Source: Gnetum montanum
Lineage: Eukaryota; Streptophyta; Gnetopsida; Gnetales; Gnetaceae
Reading direction: 5' to 3'
Length of the DNA: 64,000 nt
Assembly (NCBI GenBank): GCA_015680685.1
Contig: MNCI01020297.1
Location: 301,960 to 365,959 of the forward strand
The translations under genes were made by a program, and so were the position numbers. Below the pieces are notes generated by a model. It was not told the DNA's origin. It searched no databases and saw only the letters and a program-made list of their open reading frames with translations. Each line of letters opens with the position of its first letter. Within the stretch, counting starts at the first letter, position 1. Shown in pieces: positions 49,393 through 58,540 of the stretch.

Positions 49393-50263
49393 CATTAGTG
49401 GTGGATTTAGATGTGCTGCCAAAGTCACGAGGGAAGACTGGCCCTTTGTCCAACCAGTCTTCATGAAGCCACCCATGAGCCTTGGACATCGCAAACGCTC
49501 TGGAGAACTGCTTATGAAAATGGATGATCACTCCCTTCGTTTGACCTAGAACGGTTCCATGAAGGGTGGGGCCCATCATGAATGCCTCCAGGGCAGTGCG
49601 AGCAAGAGCTAGTCCTTCATCCTCAATAAATGTTCCGTCTTGGTTGGTCTTCGGTCTATAAACAAATAAATGTCAAAACACGAAACAAACACCAAACGAC
49701 GAAAGGAAACAATAAACTTAAATAGTCCTACCTGTTCACTCGGTACACTATGCCGGGAGGATTCTGGAACAATGTGTGCACGCAGGCAGCTATGAACAGA
49801 GTATTGTTGAGGTAGTCTAACCCTCGCGGCAATAGTGCCCACACGCGCATTAATGGGCTTGTTGACCTGGGCCCGCAGGTAGAACCATCCTCGTTAACAA
49901 GCGGGCCCTCGTCAATGTCTTCTATGAAGACCATGACACCCTCTGCAGCTCCCGGTAGCATTACCTCAAGCACGCTCCTTGCAATCACTTCGCTAAAGTT
50001 CGACCAGATAGCCACCTCGAAATTGTCTAAAAGGAAGGCCAGAAATCCACATGTGCCTTCCCTGAACCAAACCCCGTTGTTATCCATGGTTAGATCCAGG
50101 GGAAACTCCTCAGCCTCAATGGGGCCAACCCATGTTAACACCCCGACCAACTCAACAACAAGGAGGAAGCGCTTACTGTCCCTGCAAACATTCAAGACAG
50201 CACGATAAATTAGCCACGCTTCAAAACAGCCCGAAAAGGCAGAGTTTACATCAGGAATCGACA
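49393..50263 (-). pseudogene. HAD (FCP1/NIF-like) domain of the antisense gene, exons 2-3
   Basis: The FCP1/NIF family removes phosphate from proteins using a DxDx[TV] nucleophile motif and a later DD pair. Here motif I appears as KRFLLVVELVGVL, with Glu and Val in the Asp positions. FLAFLLDNFEVAIWSNFSE matches the family's second block (FL...FEV.IWS). NNTLFIAACVHTLFQNPP matches the block that normally reads NTLLIDDSP...NPP, with the Asp pair gone. PKTNQDGTFIEDEGLALART then corresponds to the end of the family domain. I infer a captured host phosphatase-like fold that cannot hydrolyse phosphate and may act by binding. A profile search is needed to confirm. Confidence 0.65.
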
Positions 50264-50284
50264 CTTAAAAATCTAAAAATTTTC

Positions 50285-50850
50285 TGACTGTTTACACTCA
50301 GCGTATACGCCCCATAAACCAGCATGTACACTAGCGAAACTGTTTATGCTTAGCGCAATATGCTGCTTAACTCAGCGTATACGTCGACAATAAACTGTTT
50401 ACGCCCAGCGTATATGCCGAAGAAACCCTCAGCGTATACGCCCAAGTTCGCTTTCAGCGTAAATAGTCTATGCCAGCATTGAACAAACAAGTTTATGCCA
50501 GAAATAGGAAAAATAAGTCTACACTATGAAAGCAACTGCGCACGCATAGCGTATATGCTGAACAAAGCCTCGGCGTATACGCCGTCACAGTAAACGGAAT
50601 TTACGCTTGTAGAACAAACAAATTACGCTGACAAAACTTCGCGCATAGAGAACTCATGACGCCGTGTCTTACGCTGACATAATAGTGCAGGAAAATTACT
50701 TACGTTGATAAAACTAATTATACCCTGATAGTCTACGCTAAACCAAATTTACGCTATGAAGTCACGCTTGGCGTATACGCCGAAAACCCTCTACATCGAA
50801 AACCCTCTACGCTGCAAACTCTCTACGCTCGGCGTATATGCCGAGATTGT
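50285..50850 (-). repeat. GCGTATACGC palindromes in the first intron of the antisense gene
   Basis: Many words such as CAGCGTATACGCC, GGCGTATACGCCG and TTTACGCTGA lie between tentative exon 1 and exon 2. They are the same palindromes that form the LTR U3 array at 40110-40520. Between 51040 and 51300 only half-words (TTTACGCT) remain. Confidence 0.85.
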
Positions 50851-51318
50851 CTACGCTAAAAAAAGAGAGAAGCGAAGAAATAATAGCAGAGGCAGGGATC
50901 AGAGCCTACCTATGGGATGTCATAGACCATGACGGGATCCTTGGCCGGGGCAGGCACTGCAGCATGGCTTCAGTCTCCTCCGCAAAGGTCAAGTCGGGAC
51001 GCTTCCTCCCCTGGCCTTCCACTTCTTTTCCTTTGCCCATCTTGGCCTCCTTTACGCTTATTGCACAAGTTTACACTGAAGAAAAGAACTGTCTATGCTA
51101 GCGCCTGAAATTCTACACTCCGCGTCTACGCTGGGGTTTAGTGTTGGGCGTTTACGCTAAGGGTTACTCTTCGGTGTCTACGCTCATGAGCAAGTTTACG
51201 CTTACGCTAGGCACGATCGTCTATGCTTACGCTTTAACAGTTTACGCTTATGCTTTAATAGTTTACGCTTTGCCGCTTACGCTCACGATTCAAAGTAAGA
51301 AACAAATGAAACCCCCCC

Positions 51319-51327
51319 TTTTTTATA
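51319..51327 (-). promoter_or_regulatory. Candidate TATA box of the antisense gene
   Basis: The minus strand reads CTATAAAAAAGGGGGGG about 280 bp upstream of the ATG at 51040. No TATA-like element closer to the ATG was seen. Between them lie many TTTACGCT words like those in the Y2 leader and LTR. Confidence 0.45.
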
Positions 51328-51479
51328 GCGCTTCGATGATGCCGCCGCCGCCGCTTACGCCGCTGTTGTTCCCTTTTTGCCCATTTTTCGCTAAAATTTG
51401 CCTAGGAAAAATAATAAAAAATATAAAAAATAGAAATTACTACATCCTGGTTCTCCCGTGGACCCCAGTCTAAATGTTA

Positions 51480-51570
51480 ATGCCCGGTAAGGCGATAAAC
51501 TGCCACTTAACGCCTGGTAAGGTGATAAACTGCCACTTATGGCCCGGTAAGGCCTTAAACTGCCATGCGT
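51480..51570 (+). repeat. TTAAACT repeats before Y2 pol
   Basis: Three units of about 32 bp around GCCCGGTAAGGCCTTAAACT followed by GCCA. With the block at 46020-46310 they bracket the antisense gene. Confidence 0.85.
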
Positions 51571-51659
51571 CTCGGTGTGACGGTAATCCACCATTATGCA
51601 TGTACACATAGTTTAAAATCACCAAAAGACACAGAACGATACCCCTTTGCTTATTCAGC

Positions 51660-51676
51660 TCTCTGTTTATTGGTAG
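51660..51676 (+). promoter_or_regulatory. 3' splice site before Y2 pol
   Basis: TCTCTGTTTATTGGTAG ends in AG at 51675-51676, 11 nt before the in-frame ATG at 51688. In XY the sequence GGCTTTTTCTTATTGTGGCA plus G ends at 36861, also exactly 11 nt before its ATG. The shared position suggests a conserved acceptor joining gag-protease to pol, as known for Ogre-type elements. Confidence 0.6.
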
Positions 51677-54600
51677 GAGCAAGCTCAATGGACTGCCAGC
51701 ATTTAACCGCACCGTTGATCATTGACGGACCATACGGCAAAATTACAAGAGACATTAACATAAACCTCATCAACTTAAGTTCACCGCTAGATGAAGCAGT
51801 CATAGCTTCAACACAGCAAATAATAGACAATTACAAGGACATGACGAAATTCCTTGACATAGAGGCCGAGAATATCACCAAAGACCCATTGGCCGAAACT
51901 CCCATCGTCATACCCGATGGGGAAACTAAAATTTTAAAATTAACCACCTTATTACAACCGCCATTAGCCAAAAACATTGAGAACGTGCTTAGGGAAAACA
52001 TAAAAGCATTCGCTTGGTCCTACACAGACATGCTCGGGCTAGACCCCCAAATTGTCCAACACAATATTATCCTTGACCCAAAGTTGAGACCGGTAAAACA
52101 AAAATCACGAAAGGTTAAGCCCGAGATGGCATTAGCAGTTTGCAATGAGATCACCAAGCTCTATCAAGTTGGCTTCATTCGAGCCGTCGATTATGCTGAG
52201 TGGGTGTCCAACATGGTAATTGTTCCAAAGAAGAACGGAAGCATTCGTTTGTGCATTGACTTCCGGGATTTAAATGTTGCAACCATAAAGGATGATTTTC
52301 CTCTACCTAGCATCGATCAACTTGTTGATTCAACTGCTGGGCACGCACTATTATCCTTTATGGACGGCTTCTCGGGATAGAATAAAATACGAATCAACTC
52401 GGAGCATCAGCTTCGAACAACCTTTATGACACCATGGGGGACCTTTTCTTACACAATGATGTCCTTTGGTCTCAAAAACGCTGGGGCCACGTATCAAAGA
52501 GCGATGACATTTGTCTTTAGCGATTACATATTACACTCACTCAACGACTACGTGGATGACATTGTGATTAAGTCAAAAATAGAGGAACAACATGTACAAG
52601 ATCTCGACTTAGTCTTAAAACATTGTTTGAAGTACGAATTGAGACTCAACCCAAAAAAATGTATCTTCGGCGTCAAGACAGGCAAAATACTTGGATTTAT
52701 AGCCTCAGAAGTAGGGATACGACTGGACCCCGATAAGGTTAAGGCCATAACAAACCTGAAACCACCAGGTAACCTTACTGAACTTCGAGGTCTATAGGGT
52801 AGATTACAGTTTATCAGGCGCTTCATAGAAAAACTGACAGATAAACTAAAAACTATGAACCACTTGTTACGCAAAAACGTCCATTTCGAATGGACTCCGC
52901 AGTGTCAACAAGCATTCGATGACATTAAAACGACACTTGCCCGGTTACCCACGGTTTATCCACCTCAAAACGATAAACTATTCTACATCTACCTCGCTAC
53001 TTCGGATTCGTCCATCGCGTCTATGCTTTGCCAGAAACGAGATGACGGAACTGAAGTCCCTGTATATTACTTGAGCCACGCATTAGTTGCCCATGAGAAA
53101 AAGTACAACGACGTGGAGAAGTCATGTTTAGCTTTGGTCTTTTCTTTAAGAAAATGGCAACATTACCTCTTCCATAACCAAGTTAACATAATTTGCAAGG
53201 ACAATGTACTAAGAGCCATAATAGGGAATATTTACGAAACAAGTCGAATAGCTTGGTGGAAAGCCATGATAGTCGAGTTTAACTTGTACTACGTAGCGCA
53301 ATCATCGGTTAAGGGTCAAGCTATAGCAAATCAAATGGAAATATCACCAGACACACGACCAAGTGACTATAGAGCCAGAGTTCCCAGTTGAGAATATAAA
53401 TGCCCTGGACATAGTGCCCGACGACTACAATGCTATTTTAAACTTTGATGGAGCATCTACCTCTCGAGGAGGAAGTCCAACCGCTGTCATCACCTATCCC
53501 TCCAGGGAGATCCAACCCTTTGCCTATCGTTTCAACTTTCACTGTACCAAGAACATAGTAGAATATGAAGGTCTCCTTAGAGGTCTCGCGGCAGCTTTGG
53601 CTTTAAACATCACACGGCTTGTAGTTAGAGGAGACTTGCAACTGGCCATAAACCAAGTCACAGATGTCTATACATGCAAAGCCCAGCACTTACAACCTTA
53701 CTGCGACTTGGCAAAACACCTAATGAGGCAATTCGAAAACATCGATGTGCAACACGTCTCAAGAAATGATAACACCATCGTAGACGTGTTAGCCATATTA
53801 GCGTTAAAAATATCGCCAAACATGTTCCACACGTTGCCAAGCTCCATAACCAGTTGTGCTGAACCAATCACCGACACCCTTGACACGTTGTCGATTGCAT
53901 CTGTTAGTTCAACACATGTGATAGAATGGTACGATGACATAAAAGAATACCTTCTATGCGGAGAAACACCACGACATCTAACAAATGCATAGAAAGACGC
54001 AGTGCGGAAACGTGCTAAGCAGTATACCTTAATAGGGGACACACTATGTCGTTGATCCTACGAAGGCATATTGCTAACATGCGTTAATAGTACCGATGCC
54101 CAAGCTATTGTCGAATAGGTACATGAGGGACTATGCGGAGGACACATAGCACCAAAGGCCATGGCAACTAAGATCAGATGCTTAGGCTATTATTGGCCAC
54201 ACATGGAATATGACTGTCTCACCAAAGTCAAAACATGTAGTACTTGTCAAAAACACAGCAATCTGATACATGTCCCAACAAATGAGTTGCATACAACGCA
54301 AATCACATGGCCCTTTCAAAAGTGGGGGTTAGACCTCATTGGCCAGATAACCCCCTCGTCTTCCATGGGCCATAGTTTCATTATAACTGCCACAAAATAC
54401 TTCACGAAGTGGGTAGAAGCTGCTCCCCTTCGAAAAACTACATCCAAATAGGTATGCAATTTCATTCTTGAAAATATTGTAACCCGCTTTGGCATTCCCA
54501 TGACAATCATCACTGACAACGGGCCACAATTTAGCAGTGCCGAGACCAAAACCTTTTGTGAAAATTTAGGGATCAAACACTCGTTTTCATTCCCTTACTA

Positions 54601-55165
54601 TCCTCAGAGTAATGGACAAGCGGAACCAACAAACAAGACGATTATTACAATACTTAAGAAAATGCTTACCCAGAGCAAAAGAAAATGGCACGAGCAATTG
54701 ACATACACATTGTGGGCATATCGTACTACGCACCAAACTTCGACAGGTAAGACACCATACAATCTTGTTTATGGTTCAGAAGCTGTTTTACCTTTGGAAT
54801 TACAGGTACCATCTTTAAGGATCACACTTTCTGGGCTCCTTGACGACGGGCAAAACAATGATCTACGCATCGTTGATCTTGACTCGGTGGAAGAAGAATG
54901 CGTGCGCGTCCTCGATCAGATCGAATGGTATCAAAAGCAACAACAACAACGGCATCGACATGACATCCACAAGCACCCTATCAAAAAAGGTGACCTGGTG
55001 CTTAAAGCTGTTCGGGAACACCCGGACAAATTCTCAGCCAACTGGGAAGGGCCTCACTTGGTCACTAAAGCATTCGACAACGGAGCATTCAAGCTAGCCG
55101 ATATGGAAGGAAACAAATTTGCCAATCCAACCAATCACTTGTTTCTGAAACCATTCTACGTTTGA
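51677..55165 (+). pseudogene. Y2 pol: RT, RNase H, second RNase H, integrase
   Basis: RT: VKQKSRKVKPE (52090), LCIDFRDLN (52250), MDGFSG, FGLKNAGATYQRAM and the catalytic YVDD intact at 52549-52560. RNase H: FYIYLATSDSS and YLSHALVAHEKKYNDVEKSC (52980-53140). Second RNase H: LNFDGAS, NIVEYEGLLRGL, VVRGDLQLAINQ and NTIVDVLA (53440-53800); relatives have GDS, here GDL. Integrase: CSTCQKH zinc region, ITDNGPQFSSAETKTF (54500), GQAEPTNK (54617), then a GPY/F-type end FSANWEGPHLVTKAF. Damage: TAG at 52378, 52795, 53990 and 54449 and a frameshift near 53350-53390. It was active until recently. Confidence 0.93.
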
Positions 55166-55184
55166 GTACAAGCTCAGGTACGTG

Positions 55185-55590
55185 CAAGTCCTGGAATCAC
55201 GACTATAAACTGATACCACAGCAAGTCCTGGAATCACGACTATAAACTGATACCACAGCTCGTCTTGGAATCATGACAATAAACTGATACCACAGAATAG
55301 TCCTGGGTTACGACTTGAAACTAACACCACAACTGTCCTGGCATCATGACAATAAACCAATACCCTATAGTGTCTGCAATGACGATAAACTAGCACCCGT
55401 TCGGCATGACAGTACATTGCCACCGTCACAACCATCATAGTCCGCTAAGACTATAAACTAGCTTGCCTCCTCATAGTTTGCTAAGACTAAAAACTGGCAA
55501 TGTAACGTCTGCCACGACGCTAAACAGGCAATGTCCAACGGGTTACGACATAAAACTAACCCATGATAGTCCTCCAAGACTATAAACTGG
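55185..55590 (+). repeat. TTAAACT-type repeats after Y2 pol
   Basis: About twelve units of 30-40 bp, from GGAATCACGACTATAAACTG to TCCGCTAAGACTATAAACTA. Same family as 6000-6330 and 58204-58540. Confidence 0.88.
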
Positions 55591-56650
55591 CAACTTCATC
55601 TCTGGTTCATCAATCTGCCACCACATTTAAGCTTCATCACTGCATTGCTTGCCATCAGAAGATCCTACCAACGCTGCTGCCATTGACATACAGCGCTTGA
55701 AATCTCTTTCAGCATCTTTGTTCCCTCTGCCGCCGTGTAAGTCTAAGCTTGATTATTCACTCATGGTTTTCTTGTCTCCTTGGAGTTACGTTTGTAGGAC
55801 GACATCCAAGGGTTTTCACACAAGAATGCATTTCGTCACAAGCAGCAAGATGGGACAATGTTCACAGCACACATGGCGAGACTAAATCAAACCGTTCACT
55901 AGTACATCCCCATTCACCGACTCATTCCCTATCCGTTCACCAACACATTTTATTCAGTCACACCTTTGATACACCCAGTACACCCAAAACTTTGAGCATG
56001 CTGTCGCATACTGTAACACTTTGAAGCAGTCGTGACACATGACATAGTGCTTGCACATGAGTACAAAATCAATGCAAAGTTTATGATTCAAAAAAAAAAA
56101 AAACCTTGGCGCTTCCCACGTAAGCTCTAGGCGGGAAGGTAGTTGTCTTAAAACCAAGTACTCATGTCCAAAATAGTCAAGAAGCATCCGGTTACATGGC
56201 TTTGGCTCTCCGCCAATAGGACCCCCCTAAAACATTAAACACAGGCCCTATTCCTCAAAAGAATGTAACACATCCCCCCGTGGCTTTGGTTTTGCTAACA
56301 AGTTCTCTTGAACACTAACCAGGAGCCTTGTTCCGCCAAAGGACGTACATCGCATGTCTGAACTCCGAATTTGCTAAACAATGGCTATTGAAAAGGACCA
56401 ACATGCTGCACACCCGAGCATCCCATTTCCCAAGTGCAATCCCTTGGGTAGTGATCGATCCCCACAATCTCCGTTTTCCTACCAACCACAAACTTCACTT
56501 TCCCGATCCCATGTACTACTGAATACGGTGTGATGACATTTAGTCAAGTGGTGACGGACAAAGTTTCTATCAGGTTTCTTGTGGTGTTTTGCACTTCTTT
56601 GTCGACGCTTCTCGGGTCGATTCCTCCAAGCATCAACAAAGAGGGGCCAA
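55591..56650 (+). other. Y2 3' region, no gene
   Basis: No coding domain. A splice-acceptor-like GTTACGTTTGTAG ends at 55797, aligning with GGTTACG...GCATTTGCAG in XY (ends 59160). A 14-base A run lies near 56090. The polypurine tract ends just before 56651. Confidence 0.6.
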
Positions 56651-57839
56651 TGAAACACCATAAAAATTTCGAGCTTGATACTTGTCCGACAAGAAGTAGG
56701 TCCCTGGGACCCACGGATAACCACAGCTACATTTGGTGTCATACATTGCAACTTTGGGGATCAAAGTGCTTAATTTGCATTAAGTATGTAGTACCAGCGT
56801 ATATGCCCAGCGTGTACACCTAGCATCCACAGTGTATACGCCTGACATCAACAGTGTATACGCCCAGCGTATACGCCTGGCGTAGACATCCAACTTACAC
56901 GCCTGATGCGCACACTTCACATGTACGCTCAGCAGGTACGGCAAATGTTTACGCCCGACATGGAATCTCCAAAGACAGAATGAAGACATCACTGAAGAGC
57001 AAGAATTGAAGCAAGTCGGCAATCATCAGCGTATACGCCCGACGTATACGCCCAGCCATTGTCGACGTATACGCTCAGCGTGTACGCCCAGCGTCGACAG
57101 CATCTACGCCCAGCATATCCAGCGTATACGCCCAAAATCTATGCTCACCTGATACAACGTATACGCTCAGCAGATGTAATATGTTGTACACTTGTAAATT
57201 TTACGCCCTTTTGCACCCGGTCAACGTCCACGTGTCGCCCAACCCGAGTCTAGCATAACAACCGGTATAAAAACCCCACTTTTCCATTTGCACTGGGGGA
57301 CGGTTGGCAAAATCCCAGAGCATACCAGAGAACATTTATGCTGCGCACCAGAGCAAAAAACCCCTTTACTTTGGACAGTCCTATACGCTAGGCACACAGT
57401 CTCTACGCTCCACCTACAGTGTGAACCAGCTGAGTCATCCCTGCATCCACAGGGGCTTTTCATCAGCCTTGTGTTCCATCACAACTGCGTTAGACTGGTG
57501 CATTGTATTCTCATTCTGTAATATCATTGTTTACAGTTTACGCTACTTTCTTACATTTTTTCTATTTACGCTCCTTTACATTTACGCCCTGTTCGCATCT
57601 GTTACGCTGTTTATGCTCTCGTTTACGCCCGTTACACCGTTTACACATAACCCAATGTATAGCACTTCGGCATACGTTCGGGGAAATCCTTTTCTGATCC
57701 GCGTGCGGACCACCCAAGGTACTCTACCTTTGTGCATTCCAGCTTGCCTTCAGGTGAAGGTAGGGTCTTCTATGCGCGTCCTACGATCCCACGGTCTTTG
57801 TTTCCTTCCAGCCAAAGACCGACAATTTCAGGCGGTACA
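56651..57839 (+). repeat. Y2 3' LTR
   Basis: 1189 bp, TGAAACACCATAAAAATTTC to GGCGGTACA. TATA box at 57266-57273; palindrome array at 56790-57180. Pairs with 39977-41191. Confidence 0.93.
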
Positions 57840-57844
57840 ACAGG

Positions 57845-58203
57845 CACTGTCACTTTGGATGATCCTATCAAGTGTTGTGGATGAAGCCCAGAACAACGGG
57901 TCAAGAATCATTGACCTCGACTCCATAGAGGAGGAGCATGCCTAAACACTTGGTTGTATCGAATGGTACTAATACAAGCAATGGCAAAATCATCATTCCA
58001 ATCTACATCAATGACCAATCAAAAAAGGGAACCTAGTTCTCAAAGTTATTCGTGAGCATGTAAACACGTTCTTAGCAAACTGGGAAGGTCCATTCATAGT
58101 TATGAAAGCCTATGAGAATGGAACCTTCAAACTGGTAGACATGGATGGAAAAGAGTTTGCAAATTCCATGAACCACTTGTACCTCAAGCCATACTACGTT
58201 TGA
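57845..58203 (+). pseudogene. XY pol, last part (integrase C-terminus)
   Basis: Continues the integrase from 39976 after Y2. It reads ALSLWMILSSVVDEAQNNGS, IIDLDSIEEEHA, then KKGNLVLKVIREHVNTFLAN and NWEGPFIVMKAYENGTFKLV, and ends with NHLYLKPYYV and TGA at 58201. It is the GPY/F module, same as in Y2. A stop follows EEEHA near 57945. Confidence 0.85.
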
Positions 58204-58540
58204 TGCAAAAGAAAGCTAAGCACAAATAGTCTGCTATGACTATAAATTGTCATAGATAGTCCTCTATGACTATAAATTGGCACAGTTCATTTGCTATGAC
58301 ATAAAACTAGAAAAGAATGTGTGCTACAACTATAAACTAGCACAACACATCCGTGGGCCATGAGGTAAAACTGGCACCTACAATACGGTCTACTATGACC
58401 TTAAACTTGCCCATCCAGCATCCGCTACGACGATAAACTAGCCCAGTGGTCTTCTAGAACCTTAAACTAGTACATCACAGTCTGTTGGGACCTTAAACCA
58501 GTACATCTAATGATCTACCAAGACCTTAAATGGGTTCATA
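58204..58540 (+). repeat. TTAAACT-type repeats after XY pol
   Basis: About eleven units of CTGCTATGACTATAAATTGT, with the same position and family as 55185-55590. Confidence 0.85.

Larger units (their letters stand above)
46581..51040 (-). pseudogene. Antisense intron-containing gene inside Y2 (HAD/NIF-like protein)
   Basis: Exons on the minus strand: 51040-50910 (tentative), 50263-49732, 49655-49393, 49303-48263, 48153-47923, 47835-47641, 47566-46782, 46682-46581. Exons 2-8 give about 1,050 codons; every joint keeps the frame (phases 2,1,1,1,1,0). Six introns between exons 2 and 8 are short; five have GT-AG ends and the last GC-AG. Exons 2-3 resemble an FCP1/NIF HAD phosphatase without its catalytic Asp residues. 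Exon 4 resembles domains of other plant retroelement extra proteins. Exon 5 is Glu/Lys-rich, exon 7 partly coiled coil, exon 8 Gly/Asp/Pro-rich. Three in-frame stops (TGA 48762, TAA 48513, TAG 47385) each fit one C-to-T change. The exon 1 joint is unresolved in frame. Confidence 0.82.
39977..57839 (+). mobile_element. Y2: family Y LTR retrotransposon with embedded antisense gene
   Basis: 17.9 kb. LTRs at 39977-41191 and 56651-57839 differ at about 6 percent of sites in the first 118 bp, all transitions, so it is the youngest complete element here. The duplication is GCAGG (39972-39976) and ACAGG (57840-57844); removing the element restores the XY pol frame through LELQALS. Order: primer site, leader repeats, gag-protease (41817-46018), repeats, antisense gene (51040 to 46581), repeats, pol (51677-55165), repeats, polypurine tract CAAAGAGGGG (56637-56646). 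The dual RNase H and overall size fit the Tat/Ogre side of plant Ty3/gypsy elements. Confidence 0.93.

Noticed and set aside
47630-50208. Plus-strand open frames across the antisense block (47643-47927, 48700-48957, 49915-50208)
   Set aside because: They are shadows of the minus-strand exons, lack domains and do not continue across the intron borders.
46020-51570. The antisense block as a separate later transposon insertion
   Set aside because: No terminal repeats or target duplication at its borders were seen; it shares palindromes with the Y2 LTR and is bordered by repeats also found in Y1 and XY. Not fully excluded.
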